Shown: positions 33,024-45,686, numbered from the stretch's first letter. The stretch: DNA of 64,000 nt from an uncultured Aurantimonas sp. (GCA_947488615.1 CANKZU010000006.1:124001-188000); one strand, 5' to 3'. Notes: a model not told the origin generated them from the letters alone. Made by a program: numbers and translations.

Positions 33024-33605
33024 ATGTCCCATGTCACCCTTGCCGTGGCGACCGTGGCCGTATCCATGGCGCTCGCGCCGGCCGGCGCCATGGCCGCTCC
33101 CGGTCATTCCTCGGAGACGGAAAACGGCGATCACGGCGCGTCCGCTCCGCTCGAACAGATGCGCGAAATGCACCAGGGCCATGAGCATGGCCATGATTTC
33201 GAAGCGATCGAGGAGATGCCGCCCGAACAGCTCGACCGCATGATGGGCTTCATGCGCGACATCGGCATCGCTCTTCCCCCGCTCGACGCCGAACGGGGGC
33301 GTCAGTTGTTCGTCGACAAGGGTTGCGTCGTCTGCCATTCGGTCAACGGCGTCGGCGTGGAGGTTGGCCCCTCGCTCGATGCCGCCGAGATGCCGTCACC
33401 GATGAACGCGTTCGAATTCGCCGCCCGCATGTGGCGCGGCGCTCCCGCGATGGCGGCGATGCAGGAAGCGGAATTGGGTGCGGTCATCGATCTGAGCGGC
33501 CAGGACCTCGCCGATCTGGTCGCCTTCGCGCACGACGCCGAGGAGCAGAAGAAACTGACGCTCGATCAGGTGCCGGAGAAATTCCGCGCCAAGCTCGAAC
33601 AATAG
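33024..33605 (+). CDS. Periplasmic c-type cytochrome with His/Met-rich segment
   Basis: A 193-residue protein with a signal peptide (MSHVTLAVATVAVSMALAP, cleavage after AMAA). One heme site, CVVCH, lies in GRQLFVDKGCVVCHSVNG. Before it is a His/Met-rich stretch (MREMHQGHEHGHDF, then RMMGFMRD), which could bind copper or another metal. The likely distal Met is in the MPSPMNAF region. AAGGA lies eight bases before this ATG; the ATG at 33018 is too close to it. Electron partner unknown. It is a single gene next to a convergent toxin-antitoxin-like pair. Confidence 0.85.
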   Translation: MSHVTLAVATVAVSMALAPAGAMAAPGHSSETENGDHGASAPLEQMREMHQGHEHGHDFEAIEEMPPEQLDRMMGFMRDIGIALPPLDAERGRQLFVDKGCVVCHSVNGVGVEVGPSLDAAEMPSPMNAFEFAARMWRGAPAMAAMQEAELGAVIDLSGQDLADLVAFAHDAEEQKKLTLDQVPEKFRAKLEQ

Positions 33606-33677
33606 GACGCATGCTCGGCTTGCCTTTAATGGAGGTCGAACGAAGTGGGGCGGTTCGGTCTTGTGCCGGCCCTGCCG

Positions 33678-34022
33678 CTATTCCGCCGCTTCGACGGGCT
33701 GGGAGGCTTCGATCGCCTCCATCACCAGATCGGGCCGCCGCGCCAAAACGTTGAGCAGCACCCGCGCCGGGCCGGTCGGGTAGCGCCGGCCCTGCTCCCA
33801 ATTGCGGAGCGTGGCTACCGGCACGCCGATCTTCAGCGCGAAATCGATCTGGGTCAGCTTCAGCTTGCGCCGCAGCTTGGCGACGTCCGGCACCTCGATC
33901 GTGAAGGTATGGACCGTGACATCGGAATCGTCGCCCTGAAACCATTTCAGCGCCTGTTCGAGGGATTCGACGAGGTGCGCGTCGGCCTCTTCCTGGGTTT
34001 CGACCCTCATCTTCTTTGACAT
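33678..34022 (-). CDS. XRE-type helix-turn-helix protein, probable antitoxin
   Basis: A 114-residue protein. The C-terminal half is a helix-turn-helix domain (LRRKLKLTQIDFALKIGVPV, then TLRNWEQGRRYPTG) of the HigA/NadS antitoxin type. The N-terminal half is acidic and includes an EAL/HicB-like strand segment. It starts three bases after the stop of the small gene upstream, the toxin-first order of higBA-type systems. It would bind its own operator and the partner protein. Confidence 0.82.
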   Translation of the reverse strand: MSKKMRVETQEEADAHLVESLEQALKWFQGDDSDVTVHTFTIEVPDVAKLRRKLKLTQIDFALKIGVPVATLRNWEQGRRYPTGPARVLLNVLARRPDLVMEAIEASQPVEAAE

Positions 34023-34025
34023 AGC

Positions 34026-34346
34026 TTACAATCCAAACAGGCGTTTGATCTCGTTGATGGTTCGTATCAGCTTCATGATCTTTAGCATTCGGCTAGCCTT
34101 CGGCGCCTCTGCTGGGGTCAGTCGCAGCAGCACCAGCCGCGAGCAATCGTCTGACAACGCACAGGTAATCCGATTGCCGCCGAACTCCCAATCCCACAAG
34201 GAGAGCGACCCAGGTCGCTGACGACCGACAACCGGGTCTCCCTTTAAAAGGCGGAGCAGCCTCTCGTGCCTTTCCCCACTCACTCCGTACATCGCGCAGT
34301 CGAGGAGAAAGCGCCGCGTTTCGCCGACTTCGATATCCAGCGCCAT
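34026..34346 (-). CDS. Hypothetical protein, possible RelE/HigB-fold toxin
   Basis: A 106-residue basic protein in tight tandem with the XRE gene. The pattern HERLLRLLKGDPVVGRQRPG followed by strands WDWEFGGNRITCAL and SRLVLLRL resembles the helix-loop-strand order of RelE/HigB toxins, but the usual catalytic residues are not clear. The C-terminal tail (MLKIMKLIRTINEIKRLFGL) is unusual, with Ile/Lys/Arg repeats and lower GC than the flanks. The toxin role is inferred from operon structure. Confidence 0.6.
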   Translation of the reverse strand: MALDIEVGETRRFLLDCAMYGVSGERHERLLRLLKGDPVVGRQRPGSLSLWDWEFGGNRITCALSDDCSRLVLLRLTPAEAPKASRMLKIMKLIRTINEIKRLFGL

Positions 34347-34467
34347 CTTTGTCCCTTATATACGCCAATGGCGCAGCGACATCAATTGACCCAATCCTGG
34401 ATTGCCGAGTTCGTCGAAACAACGCCGCCGGCTGACAAGCGCCGCTCCCTGCCCTACCCTTCCGGCC

Positions 34468-35655
34468 ATGTTCCTGACCTTCTTCCTCAAGCTCAAGGCC
34501 GCCGGCGTGCCGGTCACGCTGCGCGAGCATCTTGCCTTTCTCGACGCGGTGACGGCCGATCTCGTCACCTATGACGTCGAAGGCTTCTACTATCTCGCCC
34601 GCGCCAGCCTGGTGAAGGACGAGCGCTTCATCGACCGGTTCGACCGGGTGTTTTCCGAGATCTTCAAGGGCGTCGAGGCGGTCTCCGCCGAGGCCGGCGG
34701 CGGCGACATGCGGGAACTGCCCGAGGAATGGCTGCGCCGGCTTGCCGAAAAACACCTCACCGACGAGGAGAAAAAACTCGTCGAAAGCCTCGGCGGCTTC
34801 GACAAGCTGATGGAGACGCTGAAGCAACGCCTGGAAGAGCAGCAGGGGCGCCATCAGGGCGGCTCGAAATGGATCGGCACCGGCGGCACCTCGCCGTTCG
34901 GCGCCTATGGCTACAACCCGGAAGGCATTCGTATCGGCCAGAAGGAAAGCCGCCACCGCAAGGCGGTCAAGGTCTGGGACCGGCGCGAGTTCCGCAATCT
35001 CGACGACAGCGTCGAACTCGGCACGCGCAACATCAAGCTCGCGCTGAAGCGGCTGCGCCGCTGGGTGCGCGACGGGGCCGAGGAGGAGTTCGACCTTCCC
35101 GCCACCATCCGCTCCACCGCCGAGCACGGCTATCTCGACGTCAAGACCCGGCCCGAACGACGCAACGCGGTCAAGGTGCTGCTGTTTCTCGATATCGGCG
35201 GCTCGATGGACGACCATGTCCGGGCGGTCGAGGAGCTGTTTTCAGCCGCCCGCTCGGAGCTGAAGCACCTCGAATTCTTCTACTTCCACAACTGCCCCTA
35301 TGAGCGGCTGTGGAAGGACAATCGTCGCCGTCATGCCGAGACGATTTCCACCATGGACGTCATCCACACCTTCGGGCCGGACTACAAGGCGGTGTTCGTC
35401 GGCGACGCCTCGATGAGCCCCTACGAGATCGCCATGCCGGGCGGCTCGGTCGAGCACTGGAATGCCGAGCCGGGCTTCGTCTGGCTGGAACGCTTTACCG
35501 CCAAATGGCCGAAGACCGTCTGGCTGAACCCGGTGAAGCGCGAACACTGGGACTGGACGCAATCGATCCAGATGATCCGCGAGGCGACCGGCGACCGGAT
35601 GTTCGAGATGACGCTGAAGGGCATCGAGGATGCAACGCGCGAACTCGCGCGCTGA
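34468..35655 (+). CDS. VWA-domain protein, CoxE-like
   Basis: A 395-residue protein. The N-terminal helical part (MFLTFFLKLKAAGVPVTLRE) and the C-terminal von Willebrand A domain are typical of CoxE-like partners of MoxR ATPases. The metal-binding MIDAS motif appears as LFLDIGGSMDDHV, where the usual DxSxS is DIGGS, a substitution seen in this family. It should work with the MoxR ATPase at 30984. The ATG at 34468 gives a normal start; an in-frame extension to 34402 is rejected. Confidence 0.88.
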   Translation: MFLTFFLKLKAAGVPVTLREHLAFLDAVTADLVTYDVEGFYYLARASLVKDERFIDRFDRVFSEIFKGVEAVSAEAGGGDMRELPEEWLRRLAEKHLTDEEKKLVESLGGFDKLMETLKQRLEEQQGRHQGGSKWIGTGGTSPFGAYGYNPEGIRIGQKESRHRKAVKVWDRREFRNLDDSVELGTRNIKLALKRLRRWVRDGAEEEFDLPATIRSTAEHGYLDVKTRPERRNAVKVLLFLDIGGSMDDHVRAVEELFSAARSELKHLEFFYFHNCPYERLWKDNRRRHAETISTMDVIHTFGPDYKAVFVGDASMSPYEIAMPGGSVEHWNAEPGFVWLERFTAKWPKTVWLNPVKREHWDWTQSIQMIREATGDRMFEMTLKGIEDATRELAR

Positions 35656-35739
35656 AGCGCAAGAATTCGGCGCGGACCGCTGGCGGTCGGGGCTTCGGCC
35701 TCCCATATCTCGCCGAACGCCAATTTGACGGGACATCAC

Positions 35740-36747
35740 ATGGTCAACCGCCTTCGCCTCGGTGCAGTGTTCGCAAGCCTTCTTCTCGCTTTCTCCTTCG
35801 TCGCGGTCGACTACGCCGACGCGCGTCGTGGCGGCAGCTTCGGCAGCCGGGGCTTCCGCACATTCCAGTCGGCGCCGACCACGAATACCGCTCCGAAATC
35901 CTTCGCGCCGGTGCAGCGCTCGATGACCCCGGGCCAGGCTGCCCAACCGGGCGCCGGCGTTGCTCAGAACGGGATGGCGGCACGCCGTCCCGGCCTGTTC
36001 GGCGGACTGGGCGGCGGTCTTCTCGGCGGGCTGATGCTCGGCGGCCTGTTCGGCATGCTCATGGGAACCGGGTTTGGCGGCATGGGCGGGGTCCTGGCGC
36101 TGCTCGTCCAGGTGCTTTTGATCGCTCTCGGCGCGGCGCTGCTGATGCGGCTGTTTCGCAACCGAACCGGCGGCGCCTATGCCGGCAATTCCGGCGGAGC
36201 GGAGCGGAGCGCCTACGAGGAGACGCCGCGTCCGGCGGGACCGGGAAGCTTCCGCATCCCGTCGATCGGTTCGGCAGCCGGGCTCGGCGCCGGCGCTGCC
36301 GGTGCAGCGGGGGCCGCGGAAGCTTCGTCTGGCCCGGCCGACGAGATCGGCATCACCGATCAGGATCTCGATGCCTTCGAGCAGAAACTCCAGGAGGTCC
36401 AGGCGGCGTTTTCGCGCGAGGACTACGCCGCGCTGCGCCAGATCACCACGCCGGAAGTGATGTCCTATCTCGCCGAAGAGCTCTCCGAGAATGCGACGTC
36501 CGGGCGCAAGAACGACGTGACGTCGGTCACATTGCTGCAGGGCGATCTGGCCGAAGCCTGGCGCGAGGACGCATGCGACTACGCCTCGGTCGCCATGCGC
36601 TTTGAATCGATCGACGTCATGCGTGATCGCCAGACCGGAGCCGTCGTCGAAGGCGATCCGGAGCATCCGAGCGAGACCACGGAATTGTGGACCTTCGTGC
36701 GCGAAAATGGCGGCGCGTGGAAACTGTCGGCGATCCAGGCCGACTGA
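35740..36747 (+). CDS. Tim44-like domain protein with signal/membrane segments
   Basis: A 335-residue protein. It has an N-terminal signal (RLRLGAVFASLLLAFSFVAV), a low-complexity linker with SFGSRGFRTFQ, and a glycine-rich double hydrophobic region (FGGLGGGLLGGLMLGGLFG, LALLVQVLLIALGAALLMRL). A C-terminal Tim44/TIM44-like domain starts near GITDQDLDAFEQKLQEVQAA. The domain often sits in the bacterial envelope, and its role is not well known. The ATG at 35740 follows ACGGGAC. Confidence 0.84.
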   Translation: MVNRLRLGAVFASLLLAFSFVAVDYADARRGGSFGSRGFRTFQSAPTTNTAPKSFAPVQRSMTPGQAAQPGAGVAQNGMAARRPGLFGGLGGGLLGGLMLGGLFGMLMGTGFGGMGGVLALLVQVLLIALGAALLMRLFRNRTGGAYAGNSGGAERSAYEETPRPAGPGSFRIPSIGSAAGLGAGAAGAAGAAEASSGPADEIGITDQDLDAFEQKLQEVQAAFSREDYAALRQITTPEVMSYLAEELSENATSGRKNDVTSVTLLQGDLAEAWREDACDYASVAMRFESIDVMRDRQTGAVVEGDPEHPSETTELWTFVRENGGAWKLSAIQAD

Positions 36748-36764
36748 TCGACGAGCGGCCCGCT

Positions 36765-37061
36765 TCAGAAGCCGGCCGCCCGCGCCGCCGCCACCATCCC
36801 TGTGCCGATGGCGACCACCGCGATCAGCGGCAGGCGCAAAGACAGGATCAGACAGACCAGGATCGCGATCCGCTCGGGCCAGCCGCCGGAAACCAGCACG
36901 GGTGTGACGATCGTCGTCAGCACCGCCGCCGGCACGGCGTTCAGCGCCGCCTCCAGCCGGGGCGGTATGCGGCCGATCCGGGCCAAAACGAGATGCCCGC
37001 CGACCCGCGTCAGATAGGTGAGCGCTCCGGCGAGCAGGATGATCAGCCAGATGTCAGCCAT
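36765..37061 (-). CDS. azlD: AzlD-family branched-chain amino acid transport protein
   Basis: A 98-residue membrane protein with four hydrophobic segments and the AzlD motif TYLTRVGGHLVLAR. It overlaps the azlC gene by eight bases. With AzlC it forms a branched-chain amino acid exporter. Confidence 0.9.
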   Translation of the reverse strand: MADIWLIILLAGALTYLTRVGGHLVLARIGRIPPRLEAALNAVPAAVLTTIVTPVLVSGGWPERIAILVCLILSLRLPLIAVVAIGTGMVAAARAAGF

Positions 37062-37797
37062 CGGCGCCCTCGCCTGCCAGGCGCGCCGCCGGCTTGACGA
37101 TGGCGGCGCATAGTATGCCGGCGAAGCCGCCGATGGTAACGTGCCAGGGCGGGCCGATGGTCAGATAGACGAGGATCGAGACCACGGCGCTCGCCAACGC
37201 CACCGGATAGAACAGGCTGCGGAAGCGAAACGTCATCAACAGCGTCAGGAAATACACCGGCAGGATGAAATCGAACCCCAAGGCCCTCGGGTCGTCGATC
37301 AGCGCGCCGAACACGGCGCCGACCAAGGTCGCGGCGATCCAGCCGAAATAAAGCACCAGCCCATAGGCGAAATAGAACGTCTTGGTCAGTTTCTGGCCGC
37401 TTGCCCGGGCCTCGGCGGCGCCGAACATCGGGTCGACCAAAAGGAAGAACGCAGCGGCTTTCTGGGTCGCGGAAAAGCGGGTCAGGTGACGGCCGATCGA
37501 GGCCGAGTAGAGGACATGGCGGAAGTTCAGCGCGAAAACGGTCAGCAACACCGACCAGACCGGCGCACCAAGGCCGATGAGTTGCAGGGCGGCGAGTTGC
37601 GAAGCGCCGGCATAGACGGTCGCCGAAAAGCCAAGCGTCTGCCATAGCGTCAGCCCGGCGCCGACGGCTATCGCCCCGTACAACATGCCGAAGGGCACGG
37701 CGGCGAAAAGAATGGGCAGGAGCTGGCGCAGCGCGGCGCGAATCTCCGATCGGGCGGATTCTGTCACGGGTTCGCTCGGATTGATTCGTGGAAACAC
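37054..37797 (-). CDS. azlC: AzlC-family branched-chain amino acid exporter
   Basis: A 247-residue membrane protein with the AzlC signature region (PFGMLYGAIAVGAG, VYAGASQLAALQL, LNFRHVLYSASIG) and about seven hydrophobic segments. AzlCD exports leucine, isoleucine, valine or analogues. The azlD gene overlaps its end. It lies near no regulator, so its control is unknown. Confidence 0.9.
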   Translation of the reverse strand: MFPRINPSEPVTESARSEIRAALRQLLPILFAAVPFGMLYGAIAVGAGLTLWQTLGFSATVYAGASQLAALQLIGLGAPVWSVLLTVFALNFRHVLYSASIGRHLTRFSATQKAAAFFLLVDPMFGAAEARASGQKLTKTFYFAYGLVLYFGWIAATLVGAVFGALIDDPRALGFDFILPVYFLTLLMTFRFRSLFYPVALASAVVSILVYLTIGPPWHVTIGGFAGILCAAIVKPAARLAGEGADG

Positions 37798-37883
37798 GGC
37801 CGCCGGACGACCGTCTAATCAGGCTTGCTTATGCTTTGTCACATCAAAACGCGCAAGCGCGGCGGAGGTGGACGGCGCGTTCG

Positions 37884-38465
37884 CTACCGACCCTCGCCCA
37901 GCACCGCTCTGGGAAACTCCGCCAGCGCGATGGTCCAGCGCTCGAAGGCGTCATCGAGTTGGCCGCGCGTCATGCCGCCGACCGTTGACAGGTTCAATTC
38001 AACCACCGGCAGATTGTCCGGCGTCAGATAGGCCTTGTTGAACGGCTGGGTGCGGTTGAATTCGTTGATGGCATCGATGGCGACATCCTGGACATCCCAG
38101 ATCGCATAAAAGTTCACCACACCGCAGCCGGTGTGGTCGTCCGCGCAGTTCAGAAAAAACAACTGATAGGCGACGCCGTTGATCTCGCCGACGATCACCG
38201 GGTCGCCATCCGCGATGGTCGAAAGCTCAGCCTCGCCATAGCCCAGCGCGATTCCGACAATGGCCGACAGATCGTCGGCCTGGACGATCTCTGATGCCTC
38301 GCCAGCGAGAGCGGCCCCCGGTTTGACCGGAGATTCAGGCACGGCCGCGTGGTCTTCGGTTGCCGCGTCGGCCGCAACGGCCATCGCCTGCGGCGAACCG
38401 GAGGCAAGCAGAAGGAACGCGGCGGCAAGGCCGGTGCGTAGGCAGCGCGGCAGGCTAAAGGGCAT
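37884..38465 (-). CDS. Secreted YbjN-domain protein
   Basis: A 193-residue protein with a signal peptide (MPFSLPRCLRTGLAAAFLLL, cleavage after QAMA) and a YbjN-like domain. The typical pattern IDAINEFNRTQPFNKAYLTP is near the C-terminus, and CADDHTGCG holds a Cys pair that may form a disulfide. It differs from the cytoplasmic YbjN at 18267. Periplasmic location is likely, function unknown. AAGGATGTTTC precedes the ATG at 38465; the longer upstream frame is rejected. Confidence 0.82.
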   Translation of the reverse strand: MPFSLPRCLRTGLAAAFLLLASGSPQAMAVAADAATEDHAAVPESPVKPGAALAGEASEIVQADDLSAIVGIALGYGEAELSTIADGDPVIVGEINGVAYQLFFLNCADDHTGCGVVNFYAIWDVQDVAIDAINEFNRTQPFNKAYLTPDNLPVVELNLSTVGGMTRGQLDDAFERWTIALAEFPRAVLGEGR

Positions 38466-38600
38466 GAAACATCCTTGTCTGGAACGCGCCCAATTTCGGC
38501 GCTTGCGGGGCGCTCCGCAAGGTGGGGCGATGCATTGCCCCAGATTTCTCCGCCCGGCCATGGCAACGGTGCATTTCGGCAACGTCGCGCCGAGGCCCGA

Positions 38601-41893
<3,293 letters not shown>

Positions 41894-41895
41894 CT

Positions 41896-43569
41896 TCAAG
41901 CTCCCGCGCCAATCAGCCGCTCGGCCGCAGCGCGGGCCTCGTCGGTCACGGTTTCGCCGGCAAGCATGCGGGCGATCTCCTCGCGCCTTCCCGTCTCGCC
42001 GATCGGCGCGACGCGCGTTGCGACCCGATCCTCGCCGGCATCGGCGGCGGCCTTGGAAATCAGAAGATGCGTCGCGGCGCGGGCCGCGACCTGCGGCGCA
42101 TGGGTGACGGCGAGTACCTGGACGGTGCCCGCGAGCCGCGCCAGGCGTCGGCCGATAGCGTCGGCGACGGCGCCGCCAACGCCGGTGTCGATCTCGTCGA
42201 AGACCAGAGTCGGCGCCGATCCCCGATCGGCGAGCGCGACTTTCAGCGCCAAGAGAAAACGCGACAGCTCGCCGCCGGACGCGACCTTCATCATCGCGCC
42301 TGCGCGGGTACCGGGATTGGTGCGAACATAGAACTCCACAATGTCGATACCCGCGGCCGAGGGCCGGTCCGGATCGCTCGCCATCTCGACCAGAAACGCC
42401 GCGCGGTCGAGCTTGAGATCGGGAAGCTCGGCCATCACGGCGGCTTCGAGCAGCCGCGCGACCGTCTGGCGCTGTTCGGACAGCGCGGCGGCGGCGCGAT
42501 CGAACAGCGTCCGCTTCTCGGTCAGCTCGGCCTCGAGCCGGGCCAGGCGCTCCTCGCCAGCGTCGAGATCGGCCAGGTCGCCGATCATTTTCGCCGTGAG
42601 TTCGGGCAACGCGTCAACGGGGGCGGAGAATTTTCGGCCCGCCGCCCGCAGCGCGAACAGCCGCTCCTCGGTTTCTTCCAGCGCGCGCGGATCGAATTCC
42701 AGCGAGCGCAACGCCTCCTGCAGCGCCATCTGGGCGTCCGACAGCGCATCTAGGGCAACATCAAGTCGTTCAATGGTGGGATCGAGCAGACCCGGCAGTT
42801 GATCGCGCTTGCGGTCGAGACGCTTCAGGAGGCCTGCCAGCGGCGGGATCGGCGACGCCAACCCGGACAGTTCCTCATGGGCGTCGTTGACGTCCGTGAC
42901 GATCTTTTCGGAGCGCATCATGATCTGGCGGCGCTCGGCGAGTTCGTCCTCCTCGCCGGCGATCGGGGCGAGATGGGACAGTTCCTCGACGGCCGCGCGG
43001 ATATAGTCCGCTTCCCGCGCTGCTGCCTCTACCCTCGCGCGGTGCGCGCGCAACTCCTGCTCGGTACTCCGCCAGGCCGCGTGCGCGCCGGCCACCGCCG
43101 CAGCCTCGCGTTCGAGGCCGCCATATTGATCGAGCAGCGTACGATGCGCTTCCGGGTCGACCAGTGCCCGGTCGTCGTGCTGGCCATGGATTTCAACGAG
43201 GGCCTGCCCGACCTGCCGCATCAGCGCAACGCTGGCGGGACGATCGTTGATGAAGCCACGGGTACGGCCATCGGCGCTCTGGACGCGGCGCAGGATCACA
43301 TCGCCGTCGTCGTCGAAGCCGTTCTCGTTGAGCAGCGTGCGGACGCCGAACCCGGCCGGCAGATCGAAGACGGCGGTCACCTCGCCCTGCTTGGCGCCGT
43401 GACGCACCAGACCGCCATCGCCCCGCCCCCCAAGGGCGAGCGAGAGCGCGTCGAGAAGGATCGACTTGCCGGCGCCGGTCTCACCCGTGAGCACGGAGAG
43501 GCCTTCGCCGAGGGCGAGGTCGAGCCGTTCGATGAGAACGATGTCGCGGATCGAAAGGTGAACCAGCAT
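41896..43569 (-). CDS. recN: DNA repair protein RecN
   Basis: A 557-residue SMC-like protein. It opens MLVHLSIRDIVLIERLDL, Walker A is LTGETGAGKSILLDAL, and two coiled-coil arms follow. The signature SGGELSRFLLALK and Walker B with TLVFDEIDTGVGG and THAPQVAA close the ATPase head. It helps double-strand break repair by recombination. The ATG at 43569 is preferred over an in-frame start 13 codons upstream. First gene of a recN-monooxygenase-ligA unit. Confidence 0.95.
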   Translation of the reverse strand: MLVHLSIRDIVLIERLDLALGEGLSVLTGETGAGKSILLDALSLALGGRGDGGLVRHGAKQGEVTAVFDLPAGFGVRTLLNENGFDDDGDVILRRVQSADGRTRGFINDRPASVALMRQVGQALVEIHGQHDDRALVDPEAHRTLLDQYGGLEREAAAVAGAHAAWRSTEQELRAHRARVEAAAREADYIRAAVEELSHLAPIAGEEDELAERRQIMMRSEKIVTDVNDAHEELSGLASPIPPLAGLLKRLDRKRDQLPGLLDPTIERLDVALDALSDAQMALQEALRSLEFDPRALEETEERLFALRAAGRKFSAPVDALPELTAKMIGDLADLDAGEERLARLEAELTEKRTLFDRAAAALSEQRQTVARLLEAAVMAELPDLKLDRAAFLVEMASDPDRPSAAGIDIVEFYVRTNPGTRAGAMMKVASGGELSRFLLALKVALADRGSAPTLVFDEIDTGVGGAVADAIGRRLARLAGTVQVLAVTHAPQVAARAATHLLISKAAADAGEDRVATRVAPIGETGRREEIARMLAGETVTDEARAAAERLIGAGA

Positions 43570-43660
43570 GACCGGATCGTCGGTAATGAAGCGGCGCCCC
43601 AATGGCAACCGCGTTACCGAGATAGCGCATTCCGCGAGCGAGAGGATGGCGGCGCAAACG

Positions 43661-43692
43661 AAAAGGGCGACCGGTCGTTCAACCGGCCGCCC
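43661..43692 (-). terminator. Terminator after bamD
   Basis: On the minus strand GGGCGGCCGGT and ACCGGTCGCCC pair over eleven bases with one mismatch around a six-base loop, followed by TTTT. It lies 46 bases downstream of the bamD stop and separates it from recN. Confidence 0.75.
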
Positions 43693-43737
43693 GATAAGCT
43701 TGAAGCGGTCGTCCTGCGGAACGTCCGGACGCCGAGG

Positions 43738-44619
43738 TCAGCCGCCGGCGATCTTCCGGCCGATCGTGCCGAACCAGGAGGTCGCTCCGCCTTCGCGCGG
43801 CGCAAGGCCCTTGCTCTGCAATAGCTGGTAGGAGTCGCGATACCAGGGCGAGTCCGGGTAGTTCTGACCGAGTACCGAGGCCGCGGCCTGCGCCTCGCCG
43901 GTCAAGCCCATGGCGTAATAGGCTTCGGTCAGACGCGCGAGCGCCTCCTCGACCTGCCGCGATTCGGGATAGACATCGACGACATTCTTGAAGCGGTTGA
44001 TCGCGGCGACGTATTCGCGACGTTCCAAGTAATAGCGCCCGACCTGCATTTCCTTACCGGCCAGCTGATCGCGGGCGATTCGGACCTTGTTGCGCGCATC
44101 TTCGGCATATTCGGAGTCGGGATATTTCTCCATCACCTCGCGCATCGCCGCGGCCGCGCGGGCGGCTTCCTTCTGGTCGCGAGTGACGTCGGGGATCTGC
44201 TTATAATAGGCAAGGCCGATGATATATTGCGCGTAGGCCGCTTCCTCGCTGCCAGGATAGAGCGACAGATAGCGCTTGGCCGAATTGACCGCCCCGTCAT
44301 AGTCGCCGCTGCGGTAACTGGCGAATGCGTTCATGACCAACGCCTTGCGGGCCCATTCCGAATAGGGATGCTGACGATCGATGGCCTCGAATTTCTTCGC
44401 CGCCTCGCCCAGGCGACCGCCCTCGAGATTAGCCAGGCCCTGATTGTAGAGAACGTCCGGTGGCTCCGTCTGCGCAGCAAGCGCCAAAGCCTCGACATCG
44501 CTGTTGCCAGACGACGCGCAACCGCCGAGGCCGAGAGCGGCGATTCCGACCGCAAGACAGGGGCCCAGCCGTCCCGTCCGCCAGCGGCGCGTGATCTCAA
44601 TGCTGTGCGGATTGCTCAT
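43738..44619 (-). CDS. bamD: Outer-membrane assembly lipoprotein BamD
   Basis: A 293-residue lipoprotein. The signal ends in the lipobox LGLGGC-ASS near residue 33. The mature part is five TPR-like repeats with typical motifs [42 protein letters not shown] and [19 protein letters not shown]. BamD is part of the BAM complex inserting beta-barrel proteins into the outer membrane. It follows lpxC on the same strand, with 128 bases between, and precedes a terminator. In Hyphomicrobiales it is commonly found beside lpxC and recN. Confidence 0.94.
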   Translation of the reverse strand: MSNPHSIEITRRWRTGRLGPCLAVGIAALGLGGCASSGNSDVEALALAAQTEPPDVLYNQGLANLEGGRLGEAAKKFEAIDRQHPYSEWARKALVMNAFASYRSGDYDGAVNSAKRYLSLYPGSEEAAYAQYIIGLAYYKQIPDVTRDQKEAARAAAAMREVMEKYPDSEYAEDARNKVRIARDQLAGKEMQVGRYYLERREYVAAINRFKNVVDVYPESRQVEEALARLTEAYYAMGLTGEAQAAASVLGQNYPDSPWYRDSYQLLQSKGLAPREGGATSWFGTIGRKIAGG

Positions 44620-44747
44620 TCGTGCCGATCCCCTGCCGTTCGAAGGCCTGTCTACGCCGTGCCCTCGACGCCAGCAACGTTGAAAGCCGAACCAACCCGC
44701 CTTTTTTATGACGCGGGCGCCCGGATGAACCGTCCCCTGACGTTGTC

Positions 44748-45686
44748 TTAGAGGGTCTGCGGACCGTAGGCAGGCGCGGCCACCGCGACGAGCGGCGCAT
44801 GGCGAACCGGGTCGACGAGGCGTGACGGCATCTCGACGATCTCATAAGCGCGATGGTCGGCAAGCAGGGCCTGCAGCGCCAGGGCGTTGAGCTTGTGACC
44901 ACCGCGATAGGAGCGGTAGCAGCCGAGCACGCGCGCGCCGGCGAGCGCCTGGTCACCGACAGCGTCCAGCGCCTTATGGCGGACGAACTCGTCCGTGTAG
45001 CGGAGGCCGTCGGGATTGATGATCCGCCCGTCGTCGCCGATGACGACGGAATTATCGAGCGAGGAGCCGAGAGCATAGCCGGCGGCCCAGAGACGCTCGA
45101 CGTCCTTCATGAACCCGAAGGTACGTGCGCGCGACAGATCTGCGGCGAAGCGATCGGCCGTGAGATCGGCGCAATAAGTCTGGCGTCCGATGACGGGGCT
45201 ATCGAAATCGATCTCGATCTCGAATCGCGTGCCGTTATGCGGACGGTATTCGGCGCGGGCGCCGTTCATCTCTACGGTCACGGGCTTCAAAACACGCAGG
45301 AATCGCCGCCTGGCGGCCTGGCTGATGATACCCGATTCGCGAATCGCGGCGATGAAGGCGGCGGCGCATCCGTCCATGATTGGCGTCTCATGCGCATCGA
45401 TCTGCACAACGACATTGTCGATGCCCATGGCATAGAGCGCCGCCATTAAATGCTCGATCGTCGCGACATGAGCGCCACGCGGATCGCCGACGACAGTGGA
45501 CAGATCCATCAGTGCTGCGTTCGCCGAGATCGCCTTGATCTCGTGCAGAAGGTCACATTTGTCGAACAGATGGAAGACGATGCCGGTGTGGGCTTCGGCC
45601 GGGAGCAGGCTAAGCTGGACAGGAAGACCGCTGTGGACGCCTACGCCATCAAAATCGACCCGCGAACCAAGCGTCTGCTGAAACAT
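44748..45686 (-). CDS. lpxC: UDP-3-O-acyl-N-acetylglucosamine deacetylase
   Basis: A 312-residue zinc deacetylase for the committed step of lipid A synthesis. The motif GVGVHSG is near the N-terminus. Zinc ligands are in [10 protein letters not shown] and in [15 protein letters not shown] (His and Asp), with a further catalytic His in the [10 protein letters not shown] segment. The ATG at 45686 gives a usual N-terminus, [12 protein letters not shown]; a GTG two codons upstream is better spaced from GAAAGG and could be the true start. It lies downstream of ftsZ beyond a terminator and a CtrA box. Confidence 0.94.
   Translation of the reverse strand: MFQQTLGSRVDFDGVGVHSGLPVQLSLLPAEAHTGIVFHLFDKCDLLHEIKAISANAALMDLSTVVGDPRGAHVATIEHLMAALYAMGIDNVVVQIDAHETPIMDGCAAAFIAAIRESGIISQAARRRFLRVLKPVTVEMNGARAEYRPHNGTRFEIEIDFDSPVIGRQTYCADLTADRFAADLSRARTFGFMKDVERLWAAGYALGSSLDNSVVIGDDGRIINPDGLRYTDEFVRHKALDAVGDQALAGARVLGCYRSYRGGHKLNALALQALLADHRAYEIVEMPSRLVDPVRHAPLVAVAAPAYGPQTL

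Noticed and set aside
38500..38530. TTGCGG/CCGCAA hairpin after ligA as a terminator
   Set aside because: The stem is six bases and no T-tract follows on the minus strand.
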